Part shown: piece by piece, positions 14,601 through 29,600 of the stretch
How the letters are laid out: every line of letters starts with the position of its first letter
How positions within the stretch are numbered: position 1 is the first letter of the stretch
Source: Acanthaster planci
Taxonomy: Eukaryota; Echinodermata; Asteroidea; Valvatida; Acanthasteridae
Direction of reading: 5' to 3'
NCBI RefSeq assembly: GCF_001949145.1
Contig: NW_019091377.1
Span: 1,687,732 to 1,751,731 of the forward strand
DNA length: 64,000 bases
The notes under the pieces: generated by a model
Seen by the model: the letters and a program-made list of their open reading frames with translations, nothing else
Databases searched by the model: none
What the model was told of the DNA's origin: nothing
Program-made: the position numbers and the translations under genes

Positions 14601-17600
14601 GGTGGCCGAGTCGTTCTGCCTGGATGCGGGTCTGAGCAGACCGTCGTCTACCCAGGCCTGTGATACGGGCGTCAGCTGTGGCCTGCGCTATGTGGCTGGT
14701 CCTTATGGTCAGGTAGAAGCTGTGTTCCAAAACCCTTTCCCTGTGGTCCTCGGTGTACAGTATTTTGTGAGCATTGGTTGGAATATTGTCCGGAGTTTTC
14801 TTGTGAAACTGCAAACTGATGTATTTGGTTACCACATTTCCCCCATGAAATCGTCACTGATGTGGAAAATAGGAATTTCTTGAAAAGCAGTTTGCAAGTT
14901 ACTGGTAAAAATTGGATATACAGTTGACTCTTGTTAATAGGAGGGCCTTTGGAACTTTAAATTAGTTCGTATTATCTGGACCTCATCTTATGCAAAAGCT
15001 GCCGTCCTGCTCAACGTTATGTGACATCAGTTAACCGTGGATAAAGCCTAGAAGCATACTTTTCAGTCATCTTTCTTTTCCTTACTCTGGTTTTAACATG
15101 TTAAGAATATTGTAGACTCCTGATTTATCATCCCACTTGAGTTCATGTTTAAAAAATGTCTAGCAAATTGAATTCTAAGATAATTTAGAAAGAATGCTTT
15201 TTTGGGGGTCTGCAGTGCTCGGTATCCTGTGGCATTGGTATCCGCACCCGCATGATATACTGCGTGAACGACAACAACCTCGTGGTGGCCATCACCCGGT
15301 GTCAGGATGCGTCCTTGGAGGTCCCCACCACAGACACCACCTGCGAATTGGAGGCGTGCCCGACGCCAGTCTACACCGTCGTCCGGGGAGCATTTGGACA
15401 GGTAAGGCCTCAAAACATTAGTTCGAAGCAAGTGCTCGTGTGAAGTTCCTTCACAAGAGCAGTCTTAAGTAATGAGGTGAATATCGACAAGAAAGGTTTT
15501 GTAATTCATCTGCATAGCTTGTGACTTGCCTTTCAAACCAAATAACTTGTGATGAACTTGAGAGGGACTTAGAAGAACTTGTGATGGACTCAACTGCAAT
15601 ATGGATTTGAAGTGCCACAAATACAACACTTTCTGTGCTGTACACTGTGAAAGAAGTAAACATTGTGAAATTTAAAACCAAAATATCAAAAAACGGATGT
15701 ACGCAAGTTCACTGCAGCCTTTCAGGAATACCCTTAATCTGACAGTGTTTTTGTTTGCTTTTATTTTTGCATTGGTGTAGTAAAAATTCTTCAGTTCCAG
15801 TAAAAATTTTTAGGTTTATTTGCAAGGGACATTTTACTAGAAATTTTAGCCCCACAGATAAGTCTGATTCCAGACTCTTCATTTTTTGATGTTAAAAAAA
15901 CCAGTGCTCAGTTAGTTGTGGGAGTGGCACGGAGAGCAGACTTGTGGTCTGTCTCAACAACAACGTCCAGGTGGACATGCAGAACTGCATCGACGCCGGA
16001 CTGACCGACCTAGGGACGCAGCGGAATTGCACCCTTCCTGCTTGTCAGCCAGACTACCGCTTCCAGATGGGACCATATGGCGAGGTAAGGTCCCCCTTTC
16101 CTCTTCAACAGAATCAGAATCTAACAACTAGAGAGATTGCTTTTGTTAAATAAAGACAAGGTGATCTCACTTGTCTGTGGTGCAGTTCTTGTAATCTTGC
16201 CAGTTCAGCCTCTCTTTCAAACCAACTGGTTGAAGGCCCATGAAACCCGATGATTTTGCATATAGTTTCATAGTGAGATGACTTTTTCAAGTAGACTGGA
16301 CATTTAAAAAAGTAACATTAAGTGAAAAGGAATCAAACTTTTTAACCCCTTCTCAGCAGACTTCTTTTGACCGCGACTGCTGGGCTGTGGTATGCCCAGT
16401 ATACAAACCTCTGTCCAGCAGCAGGCCCCATTGAACCAGCAGCTGCATGGTGAATAGAATGTATGTGCGATATGCACTAATCCTCACACAAAGCTTAATT
16501 TGTATTCTTTGGAAAGTATCGGCTTTCAAGAGATTCTTTTTTCATCCATATTTTTAACATGAGCTTGAAAAATTGACAGGTAATTTGAAATGCAGTTTGT
16601 GTGACATTTATTCATTCAACAACTGTCGAACTTTCACTTGCAAGTGAAGTAAACTGGAGAGAAGACAATGAAGAAATGTTCAGTTTTAGTGGTGGGACGA
16701 AAACCCGAGGAGATATGCAAGGAATCATGTAGGGGCTGAAAACGCAAGCTGCCTCTTGGCCAGGGCAGGATTGAACCCCGGCCACAGAGGTTGGTAGATG
16801 AGGGTAAATTACCACTGCATCCACCCGGGGAGTCAGTTTTGCCTAGTAGTTCTCTCCTCGTCTCCCTCTCCTGCGAACCGGTTTCAATTCCCAGCTTGGA
16901 CAATGTGTGAATTGGGCTTTCTGTCCCTACCCAATTGCCTGCGTTTTTACCTAGAATGTTCCTCTAGGGCTTTCTTCCCACCTCTAAAACTTCAACTGCT
17001 CCTTGCTCTAACCTGCCGAAGTTTCCTCAGGCTCGTGAGCTACGGTGCCTGGGGAGCTACAGTGCCTTGGAATCCTTGATTCGTTACCGGATATAATGGA
17101 TTTACTACCCTATTGAATCTTTTGCTTGTTTTTTTATTACAGTGCTCTGTGACTTGCGGGGAAGGGCAGCGCTTTCGTGACGTCCAGTGCCTGGATCAGA
17201 ATGACCAAGTAGTGGATGTTACCAACTGTCTAAGCTTTGGTCTGATACCGCCTGAAAGCACCATTGTGTGCTCCCTGGATGACTGCCCGACGTACGTCTA
17301 CCAAGTTGGGGAATTTGGACCGGTGAGTGTGAACCTCTTCAGCTCTTGAACACTTCATAGATGTTACTGTCAGCAAAAGCGCAGAGACTTTGGTTTGTTC
17401 AAGATGCCTATCTCAATACTGAAAAGTGACAGGGGAGTATTGGAAATGGCTTCCCTGCCTGGACATACCCTCTGGAGAGGGGTGCCCAAGGTCATAGGAA
17501 ATTCTGGAAAATCCAGGATTGTTGTGGAAAGCCATGGGAAATTCAGGGGAGGAAAGTATGTCCATGGACCCCTGTTGGAAGAAAAGTCATGGAAATCAGG

Positions 17601-20600
17601 ATCATGCCCGGGTCATTTTTGATGGGCCGCTTTTGATGCAATAACAGATTAATGATAACTTTACAGGCTGTCCCTTTCAGTTTATAGCAGTGGCTGTGGC
17701 TATCCTCCAGTTCCTTGAACCAAGCGAGTTTTCTTTGCAAAATGGTGTTTAAGTAGGTCAATTGTCACAGTCCTGGGAAGTCCAGGAAAAGTCAGTTTGT
17801 TGGCAGGAAACTGTATGCTAACTTTGCATTGCTGTCAAGCCAAAGGACCTAGTCGCATGTGGAGACTACAGCACCACAACCACAGGCCTCCTGGAGAGCT
17901 TGGTCGGTGCAGCACCTTGAGCGGCGCTTTGAACATGGAAGCTTTGAATCCTATCTCCATCCACTTTACTACCAGCAAAGCTTATTTTTTTTTCTCTTGT
18001 TGAAAACAGTGCAGCGAGACATGCGGCAATGGCGTACAAATCCGCACCGTGGTCTGCATCAACAACGACACCAGGGTAGAGGTGGCAGACAGCATCTGTT
18101 CCGGGGAAAAGCCGGCCACGACTCAGCCTTGCAACCTGACGCCGTGCATCTCCTTGTGAGTTTTACACGCTGAGTTCAGTAGCTGTCAACCCTCCTAGAT
18201 CCTTCAAACAATCATCAGGATTTCGAAGGATTGAGAATAGGGCGTATATTCCCCACCATTACTTGATATGTGACCTGATGCTCCACGAAAGTGCCATTGG
18301 TGTTTAATTTCCTGCAGTTTTGGCTTTGGATTTTGAGTTTTAGGAAGGCTTGAAACGCCCCTTGAAAATTGAGGCGCAAAGAATTTGGACTGTGCTGGTG
18401 GTCTCGTACATTGTCTGACCTTTAACCTTTAACCCCACAGGCTTCAGTTTGTCAGTAGCCCCTTCAGTGCCTGCAACTGCAGCGGCCTTCAGACCCGGCT
18501 GGTCGTCTGCATCCGGCGCTCGGGCAACATCCTGGAGCAGGTGCCTGTGCAAGCCTGCCTGGACGACGGACTGGACCCCTTGCCCACCTCCCAGGAGTGC
18601 ACTCCACCCTCGACCTGTGTTCAGCTTAACCCCGTCTGGCAGACCACCGAATGGAATGGGGTAAGGTCCAAAAATAAGCTAATTTTGACAAGGCATATGA
18701 CAGGTAACAGACATGAAATGACTCTCTACAAGACTCGCGTTTTGTGAGTGTCCATATACAATGTGTGAAATGACCGCAGCCACAAAGCAAAATGGCTTGC
18801 TAATCGCATACATGTTTATGAAACAGGGCAAGTCAAGTGAAAGAGTGAAAAACTATTCGAGTCTTGCAAAGAAGTCGTTGGTAACCCTCAACACATTTCA
18901 CCAACATTATGATCACTTTTCATCAGGACCCCAAACAGTGATACACCAAAACGAGACCAATTTGCTTGTTAAATTGAAACTATTATTGAGAAAAATGCTC
19001 TTTGACTAGTTTTGTGGTATCGTATGACTCGTTCCCCAAAATTGAGGGGAATTCATTTGAACACGGGACAGCAAACAAAGGCACACCATTGGTTATCATC
19101 ACCATTTTAAGCTGCAGAAAGGTGAATAGTTTACAGATATCTGGGAAATCTGCTTGGAGGAATATTTGAAATTTGTTTGGAAGAGTTTGTGCCGTGAAAG
19201 AACTTCATCTGTTCTGGTTTGGTGTGCAGTGCTCAGTGACCTGTGGCGTCGGTACCCAGGGTCGGCTGGTTTACTGCATTGAGGCCCCTGGATCCACCAA
19301 CATCGTCGATGAGTCAGAGTGCATTGCAGAGGACAGACCACCGGCCTCACAGGAGTGCGACACGCAAGTGGAGTGCCCAACGGCGTAAGTTAAAGTATAG
19401 CCAATAATGCAACAAGGCTTAAATATATCATGCATTGGGCTTACGACAGCCAGCAGCATTTTCGGAGGAGGCAAATGAAACCAATTTTACTTCTGTTTGC
19501 TTTGCAAGCTTAGAGAAAAACATGGGGATATGACAATGAAATACTCAATTGTAGTAGAAACTGTGATGGCTACATGCAGTTTGTTTTGTCGGGCCAACTA
19601 ATTTTGCCCGTGGCCAACATTTTGCCTCTCTGATTCTTTGCCCAGCAGACTCTTTGCCAGGTCATTTTTGACAGGCTTTTTTTTTTGCCTGGCAATTTTT
19701 TTGCCAGGCCATTTTTTTTACCAGACTGTTTTTTGCCAGTTAGTCTCTTTGATGGTCTGTTCTTTGGCTGATGGAACTCTCTGCCAGGCGCATAACACTA
19801 ATGTCCCAGACGTGGCTTCAAACTCCAATATCTTTTGTTCCTCTTATTTTTGTTATCCCAGATATCTGTGGTTGACCTATGATTGGGGACCCTGCAGTGT
19901 GACCTGCGGCCTGGGCTTTGAGTCTCGCGACGTCTTCTGCTTCAATCTTGGCGACAACTTTGTGCAGGTTGAGGACTCTCTTTGCAACGCTGGGGAGAAG
20001 CCCCCCACGGTCCGCCCCTGCAGCCTTGACCCTTGTTCCGCCTCCTGGACAACATCGGACTGGTCCGAGGTAAGAGGCTATCTTCCATCATCCAAGACGT
20101 ATGCTCCCTTATTGACTGGAGTTATTTTGGTTTGTTGCCCTTGACCTGCTACCGCTTTTTTGTTTTGACCTCTGTCCACCAGTTCGTTTGTGCCTCACAC
20201 TAGTACGCTTCACTTGAGAAAAAATGAACAATTATTAAACGTTCTCCAAGATTCTTGTCAATAGTGTGCTCTTGTCAGTTTAATTTTTTTATTGAAAAGC
20301 ACTAGATCCATTTTGGTTTTGTTTTTCTAGATTCCCGATTTCTATTGCTTTTTTGCATTTGTCCTTGTTGACTGGCAGAAAGGACATTTTTAACCTTAAG
20401 AGTGTTAATGTGCACCACTGGTATTTCTGCCAAATTGTTCAGTGCTCTGTGAGCTGTGGCCCTGGTATGCAAACGCGCACCGTCGCCTGCCAACAGACCA
20501 AAGACCCCAACAGCAACTTGGTGGAGGAAACGGAGTGTGTGGCCGAGGACCAACCTTCAGCCTCCCGCCCCTGCTACCTAGCCATCTGCCCCGCCCCCTA

Positions 20601-23600
20601 CGGCTGCGAGACCACGTACATGTTGGAGGGCACCGTCCAATACACAGACAGCTCGCCGGGCTTCGCCAACGGCCAGAACTACCCCAACGACCTGGACTGT
20701 GACAAGGCCTTTGTGGCTGACATCCCGGCCACTGAGGGGCGCAGGCGTCGGCGAGAGACTGAAACAGAAACCCCCCAGTACTACATACGGCTGACCTTCA
20801 CAGCCTTTGATGTGGAACCTTCGCCAGACTGTTCTTTTGACTACCTAGAGGTAAAGAAGGCTAGTTGATCTTTACCCAAAGTGTGGTATGTACAACATTA
20901 CGTACACCACAAAATATGAAGTGAACCCTCTATAGGTGGCTACCTGCATTATGCCCATCAGGTCTTCTAATGTGGTGTTGGTGTTTCTATTAATATGACA
21001 TAAGTTACCAGTTGCTGTGTAATGCATATTTGAATGTACGATATCTAGGCCCCAGAGTACTGGCTCTGTCAACTGTACTCCGTGCTGGTGGTTTCTTATG
21101 GGTACAAAAGTCCAGGTCTTTGTCAAGTTTGGAAAGAATTCACTCAAGCAAGGTGTGGAAAAGTTGACACCATTCCGTAAAGCTTCTCAACTTGTTTTAT
21201 AAGCTTGGAACATCTTGGATGTTGGAACATTCCTGTCTGAAGTAGAATGGTCCTATTGACAAACTGGATTCTCTTTTGGAATGTGCTACTGTACATTAAT
21301 GTTGTGTTATTTAATAATGGACATGGGGCACTCCTTGGTAAAAACTACCAAAAAAGCATTGGTTGTTGTGTTTCCAAGTTGTTCCCAGTAGGAATCTTGG
21401 GTGCTTCTGATTGGTTTGAGCAAGCAGTGCTTTCCAAATGTTCCGTTGGGTTGTGGCCTAATTATCACCACTTAAAACATTATAATCATGACTTCAAGCA
21501 GTCCTTGAAAGGGTTCTAGGTATCGTGGCTAGCAAACCTGAAGAAACTTGTAGAGGAATTTGCAGTTTTAGAGGTGGGAGGAAATTTAAGCCGCAGAGCA
21601 TTCTGGGTCAAACCCACGGAATCAGGTAGGGACTGAAGACCCATGTCCATGTTAACCTGGGCTGGGATTTAGCACTGAGGTGGGATGAGGCAAGGAAGAT
21701 GACATCATACCAAATAAGCCATTTGCGAGTTAAATTTGAATAAAATCTGGTACCCTGATTTATCTGATTGCACACACACATAACAATTAGAATTACCCCT
21801 ACTAAAGAGAGTGTTGCTGTACGTCTTGATTCGGGGCAAGCTTTTGCATGGCGACCATCTCTGGAATGAATTTTTGCCCTTATCCATTGAGAACAGTGTA
21901 TTGTTGCAAGGTGTCTCTTACGTAACTAAGCAAAAGCTTTTCCCAAATCACGAGGCATAGAACAGTGGCTTTAGTATGGAGAGTTCTATTTGTTATGTTC
22001 AACTGAATTTAAAGAACTCGGTGTACCAGATTTTATTCAAATTTAACTTGCAAAAGGCATCTTGACTCCCCTACAGCTGAGATGCCTTCTCAGCCGTAGT
22101 GGCACGGGATTGCAAATTCTGCTTTGCTTAGTTGTTCTGTACTGATTTCATATTGTTGCCATGTTCTCACCAGATTACGGACGTCAGATACAACACCTCT
22201 GAGCGCCTCTGTGGCAACTCCTACGAGCTGCCGCTGGTCTGGACCTCGGTGGGACCTGACGTTAACATGTTCTTCCACACAGATGCCACCGTCACCCGGC
22301 CGGGCTACTCCCTCATCTACAGCGCGGTGGAGAAGGAAGACCCCGCCCGCTACGTGTTCTCTGAGTGGTCCGAGGTGAGTCGGGCTGGGGCTGCAAGTCG
22401 TAGCTAGGTGTTTGGTGGTTCTGGTGTTAGATGTTGTGCAGTAATGTTGGCCAGAATTGCCATGGTGCATGTATTCGTTTGGCTTGACACTCGTTCACAA
22501 TTGCCTATCTCCACTCAATTAGAAAATAAATGGGTGCCCTACAGGGGAGTGATAAGTTTTGCCTTTCTTAATCAAGCACAGCAGAAACTGATCTTGTCGC
22601 CCAGTGAGCAGGGGTAGTAATTGTGATTGTATGATAGTGCTATGTAAGCATCAATTATTGTATCAGGGTTGAGAATCTTTCCGGTTCAACCAGAATTTTA
22701 GTTTTTTCACCTTCAAATTTGTGGTCTTTGAGTTCAGTGTAAAAATGGAATAAAATTTGGGGGGGGGGCAAGTTGTAAGGGGGTAAATGTTAGTTGACCT
22801 CGCGGCGCTCAACACTTCCCTAAAATTGGGTGAAATTTGTACGTCGAAACAATTCGATTCGGGACCTTTCAAAATGTACGAAGAACTAATTTTGCAGATT
22901 CCCACAAAACCTGAATCCTCTTTGTGTAACCAAAGGAGGGAAGCAGTGAAGAGTGCCGTCGCGAGCTGTCGCTTTGCCACAGCCACTTTGCGTAAATGCC
23001 CGGTGTCCACAAAAATCTGACTCCCGTAAAAATCAGACTCTTACCTCTTATTGGTTAATTCCTCTCGCATGACTGGCCATTCTCCTAATTATCATACATA
23101 CGCATGTGCATTACTCTAAATGGGTCCGTACGTTACAGACATAAATTCTTGGCAGTGCTGCGTGACTAGAGGCTGCATGGCCGGCCATGTGCGAAGTGGA
23201 TTTTGAAAATTGGTACATGTGCATGTACTGTACATGGTCGAAGTGCCGCGCTGTACATACGTACACACATGCAGTCAAGAAACAAAATCAAAATCGCGGT
23301 AGAAGGAAACTACTTGAAGTTCGTTGAGCGGGGGGGACTGCTGATCCGAAACAGATTGATATTTTGGTGAAAAACAAGTGGAACTGGTCGTGGTGTGACA
23401 AATTATTACTGGCTCAAACGGAAGATGAGCATGTGGTGGGGGACTGCTTTTGTAAGCTTTACGACCCTGGAAAAGCATGGTGTGAGTGGTGTTGTGTTCG
23501 TATGAAGTATGGTACTTCCGGAGCGAAAGCATTGATACAGCATGCAGCTAAATATGAGAAGCACCACATAGGAAGAGGGCTTGGCAGAAGGCACTGGAAT

Positions 23601-26600
23601 GCCTGGCTGCAAAAAGAAAGATGACACCAAATCAACATTCCCATATTTAAATGGCCATCACAGGTATAACAAGTCCAATTAATTAGTAAAACAAAATCAG
23701 AGTAATTTAAAAAAAAATGAGAAATGCCCTTATAGTTGAGAAGATTTTACTTCAATAAATTAGAGGCAAAGGGGCCATGAATTGCATCAGATTGCACCAC
23801 AACGTACTAGAATCCAAAATTTTCCAGGGCCCTTGAGCGGGCTCCGGACCCCGTGCCTTAAGGGCTTCCAGCTCTGCGCTCGTAGTAGTCTCCCCATGAT
23901 TAATTTCATCACAATATTTTCAGGGTTTTTTGTTCGTGCCCATTCACATGCCTGTGATATTTCCATGAGCAACTTTGTGGATGAATGAACAAGGTTTCTG
24001 TCAACTGTTATTCCACTGCTACTGTGGAGATGGCAACAAAGCATGAAAGGAAAATTCATCACTCTTAGCATTTGTCAAAGAAATTTCACCGACTGAAATC
24101 TGAAGGTTGTATTTTCTTCCACTCTGGAGGAAATGACATTAGTTCCTGGTCTTAGTGGACATTTTACTTGTTGCCATGGATACCCAGGTTCTCATGTTTG
24201 AATTTTTCGCAAAGTGGTTTTGATCTTGCGTACATCAAAAAAGAGAAACTGACAGGCAGAGTTTAACTCGTTCGGACTAAATCTTGAAACCGCATTGCAG
24301 TGCTCAGTCACCTGCGGGGAGGGTGTGCAGACGCGCGAAGTCACCTGTGTCCGTGGCAACCAGACGGTGGATGACATTGAGTGTAGCGGACTGGAGAGGC
24401 CCGCTTCCACCCAGCCCTGCGAGGAGGAGGAATGCGTGGAGCCCAGCGGTAAGATGATGCCGTTTTAATAGCATCCAGGAGACCTTCAATATCTTTTAGA
24501 GAGCAAGCCAGATTAGCGGCATCCGGCAGAACAAAGGAGGACGTATTTGCTATTTTTAAGTATTCGCTGCATTGACGGGCTTTTATGAGATCAATGGCAC
24601 ATTTTACGCTGAGTACGCGTAACAAATATATTCCTTAATGTTTAGTCTTTGCATGCACGCAGAACGTGTGCAAGAATCCACTTGGAAAACTTGCAACAAT
24701 CTGTCTTTTGCCACTTGGGGGTGCACTTCAACTCCGGGCAGATAGCACCTCAAAAAAATTGCACTGCAAAAAAGTTTTTTTCTGCAGCAGGAATTACTGA
24801 TACGTCACAATTTTACATTCAGCTTTGCTTTTGCACAAAGAAAAACCTGGGCCAATTTCATAGAGCTGCTTCATTTAAGCACAAAATTTACCTAAGCATG
24901 AAAAAACCAGGCTTGACAAATCAGGTGACCAGCCAAAACTTCTTGTGATGTATATTGTTTTGGAGTGGTATTCATCTGTCTTTTGGTTAGCATGACAAGC
25001 ACATAGATTTTGAGCTGGCAACCTTTGATTTTTAAGCACTTTTTTTGCACTTGGGCAAATTCTGTGCTTAAGCAGCTCCATGAAATTGGCCCATGGCGTT
25101 AGGCTTGCGGAAAAAAACATGCAGTATCTCATATTTTCATATCTTCCTCGATTGCAATAGTGTGTAGCGGTGATCTGATTCGCACCGAAGACAACAGCTT
25201 CATTCTGTCACCGGACTTCCCCAGCTCCTACCCAAACAACGTGTCCTGCTTCAATGTGGTTAGGGCTCCTGAGGGCATGGTGGTGCAGCTCACGACCACC
25301 TTTTTCAACCTTCGACCCTCGGCAGACTGTGAGGACAGGGTTCTGGTAAGTTTCTCGGAATTAATTTCTTTTCATCTCTGCCAGAAAATACTTGGTATCA
25401 AGTAGTTTTTTCGATAAGGTCTTGCCGATTCTGTTTACTTTCGTGCCAATTGGACAGATCATTCTCGCTACAGGCCAATTTTTCAGAGACAGGTCTGCCA
25501 AAGTATATACATACTTTTCCCATTTGCATATCCAATGCACATGGACTTTCAGCCCTGAACTTCAAGTGGCTGTAACAACTTGACCATGTTTGTGATTGAA
25601 TTGGACCTTCACAGCTCCACCTATTACAAGCATTGGGTGTGGGACAGCCAATTTCTTGGTGGGTTGGGGGATGCATAATCATCCCCCCATGAGATTGTCA
25701 GAAAAGGCCTGGCTCTTCTATATGGTCAATACACAGCAATTAAGGAAGGCGACCTTGTTTTTGCAGATCAAAGATGTGAATTCAGACGGTGATCCTCTAC
25801 AGCTGTGCGGTACCCAGGCTCCAGGCGTTATCTTCACCTCCATCACCAACGAGATTGCCATCACCTTCATATCGGCCGAGACTGGACCCATCAGTCCAAA
25901 CGGTTTTGGCTTTACCCTGCAGGCCAACTTCATCAATGAGCAAGGTAATGACTGCAAGGTCTTTCCATTTTCAGTTTGTCCAGTAGCCATAGTTTTTCCA
26001 GTGAAATACAGATTTTGGACAATTTTTTGACGTAGCAAATATTTGAGCTGTGAATGGCATGCTGCCCATTGGGTTTCTCTTTAGTGGCTTACAGCTTTGT
26101 TTAAACTTTGACCTGAATGAGAACTGCACAATTTGGACAATTTCTTTGACATGGCAAATATTTGAGTTATGAGTGGCAAATTGTATACTGCCAGTCAGGG
26201 TTTCTCTTTCCCTTGATTACAAACTCTAATGAATGGGCTGCCCAAATTTTGCAGAATCTTCTGTGTAAAAACCTCCGAGTTTTGGGACCTTCTGTAAACA
26301 TTATTTTTTTCAGTATTCACGTGAAACCAACCCTACAGCCACTGGTAAGTTACATCTGATGTAGCAAAAAAAATTAAGCACGAGAGGAATTTCACGGAGG
26401 CATCGGAGGCAATTGCCTTGCTCCCCTTCAATAACAAAATTCCTCCCCTGCAAAGACAAAATTAATTGCCGAGGTTTAACACTGGGGCTGCTTTCACCTG
26501 AAAAGTCCAAACTTTTCACCCCCTCTTGAATTTTTTGTAGGAAGCCCCTGCGGTCAGGAGATCACCACCTCCGGCCAGGCTGTCTACTCGCCCAACTACC

Positions 26601-29600
26601 CTGACAATTATGACAGCAACCAGAATTGCCTGACGGTCATCCGCAATGACAACGGCTGCATCCAGCTGAGATTCTTGGACGTGGACCTCCCTCCATTCGA
26701 CGGCCAGTGCTCGGACTTTGTGCAGGTATAGACACTTGACTCGCAAGTATGACCGACCTCCTCAATGGATTAATCAATCAAATGAATTTACTGAAAACCA
26801 TGTTGTGAAAACAAAGGCCGCATTGTCAGCAGACATTTGGAGCATGGGGGATGAAGTGGGAAGGCGCTGTGTGGTCGGGGTAAAATCTTTTGTTTCCTCA
26901 AAAACGCAAGCTGGATTCTGGTGGTTCTGGTCAAGACATCTACACTAGAAAGCAGGAGGTTGTGGGTTCTAGTCCCACCCGAATCCAGCGAGCATTTTTT
27001 TCACAAGCTCTCGGGTGTACACACTGAGCATTCAGTGTTTATAATATACATTGGGTAGGGCAAAACCCCCAAATTAATGTCTCCTTGACGCAAATTCATC
27101 TTTAGAAACGTTGCTGCTTACCTCACCAATATGTTTCTGGTCTATATCCAGCAAGAAATGAGATCAAGGGATACCCCCCAATGTGTCCAATCACAATACA
27201 CACACAATAGACTTAATGTTACCTATCAAACACATCCCGCTGAAATGTCTGAAAAGCGTTTGTCAGATTCCAGTAAAACAATGACCAACACAAAGCAGGG
27301 GGTTTCTCTCCGTCTCGTATCTTGCTTCATATGTTCTGGTCAGGGGTTCCCCCACATTTCCGATTTGTTTACATGAAAATCGAGCAAGTACAAGGATTAT
27401 CAAATCATACTAATTGGATGGCTTTGTCCGCAGTTGGTGGATCTGAACCTGGTGAACGTCAACACCGGTCCCATCTGCGGCCAGGAGATCCCCTCTGTCT
27501 TCTACTCTGCCACCGGCCTCCTGACGGTCCGTTTCTTCTCTGATGAGAATGGCCCGACCCGGCGCGGCTACAATGCCGTAGCCCGCTTTGTGGAGTGCAC
27601 TGCTGGGCTGTGGTTTACCGGCCCTTATGGCGAGGTGAGTCCTCCCTCAGTTTTTGCAACCTTTTGAGAAAGTGGGCAACTTTATCCTGTTTTGCTGTGG
27701 ACGTTTGCAACCACTTGAGGCTAAAAATGTTATGTGATGGGCATTGCGACGTTGCCATAGGTTATCCATCTTTGTGAAAATGGTGTCTGAGTAACTCCAG
27801 AAATGAGAGGTCCATTTTATTCATGTCCCTGTCACATCTGAGGTATGAGTTTGTACGTTCAAAACACAATTTCTCATTTCCAAGAGTGATGAATTAATGC
27901 AAAACACCTGCCAAACAAATGGTAAGTTTGAAATAAATTCTGGTGATATTTCCATGTCAAACAACAAAGGTCAGATCTAACAGGGACATGAATATGTCAC
28001 ACTTTTTGATCCCTGATTTCTGAAATTACCCACAAACAAATCATCCAATCTAATAAGATGAGCCTGAGCCAACTTGCAAGAGCCAATTTTTGTTTAATTT
28101 GAGATCTCAAAATGAATCAGTATTAAATCAACAGGAAGCCTCAATATTTTTGTCAAGTTTACAAAATGGAATGCTACATCAAAACCGTCTCGTGGTTTTT
28201 TTGTTGGAAACTGAAGCAAAATTTCTGAGGAATTAGTAACGAGACTTATTTTGTGTGATTTAGTCACAATTGCGAGGCATCTAATCTCGCTTTGTTCAAT
28301 TTCTTTGTCAGTCTTGATACTAAGTTTGTCTGTCTGCAACTCTCGCCTCTTTATTTTGTAACTCGTAGTGCTCGGCCACCTGTGGCGAGTCATACCGTAC
28401 CCGAACAGTGGTCTGCCAGGATCCACGGACAATGGACGAGTTGGACCCATCCATGTGCCCGCTGGAAGTGCCCGAGTCGACCATAGATTGCGAGGTGGAG
28501 GAATGCCCAAGTAAGAACTGTGCCCACAGAAAGACCCCAGTGTTTTAATGGAAGCTTTCAAATTTGAAAGGAGCACGCGAGAAGTGGCACTTGAGAGGTG
28601 CAGTTCTGATGCTTGCCAATGCCGTACATGCAGCTGTGTTCAATCGCTTCCTACCAGAGGATGTGTTCCCAGGATCTACCATCCTGGACAAAATAGTGGG
28701 GAACACCTTGTGGGAATTAGCGCGGTGAAAAGATCCCCCTCTCCCTTATTCAATGTTGCGGTCAATTAATGGACCAAGATGAAGCCCAGCTTTACCAATG
28801 AGAAACAGCATTGATGGAGGGGGCAAGGGGAAGCATGTTCCAACGAGATTTGTCCAGGATTGTAGCTATCTGTCCACATAGGCATGGCTGACGAAGTTAT
28901 AAATATCAGGGCTTGCTTCCCAGCTCACCTCCCGCTGGTGTCTTAAAATGTCAAAAAGTCATTTCTGTTGTCTGAGAACCTGTAGAGGAGTACAGTGTAT
29001 TGAGCATTCAGGTCGGTGGGCAGTGCTTTGTGGTTTCGAAAAATGTGCAGTTATGGTTTAGAGAAGTATCGTGTCACTGTTCCAATGGCTCTGCATTTGT
29101 TGCGTGTCATGACTTCAAAAGTGGACGCTACATCTGGCCTTCTTTAAAAGTCGATGTTTTCAGCTAAAGTATCAGTGGTTAATCCCTTGTGGACAGTTTT
29201 ACTTGAAAATGAGATTGCTCTATACAGCTGAAAATGTTTGAACTTTTAATGATGAAAATACCACGACCACTTCTCACAGCTAAACTCCTTCATTGCGGGA
29301 GCCGTCCACAGCCGCGGCTTTGTGTGAGGATTAGTGCATACCATACGTACAGTCTATTCACCATGCAGCTGCTGGTTCAATGGGGCCTGCTGCTGGACAG
29401 AGCTTTGCATACCGGGCATACCACAGCCCAGCGTTGAAGGGGTTAAAAATAACCACAATTTCCCCGGAAAATGACAGGTGTGAGATTTACGATTGGTTGA
29501 AATTTGTCCCCCTGTCATTTTTAAGGCTGTGACGTAGAAATCACCGCTCCAGGGGATGTAAGTGCTCCCATCTCGCCAGGAGATTTGAACTGTGTGGCAA

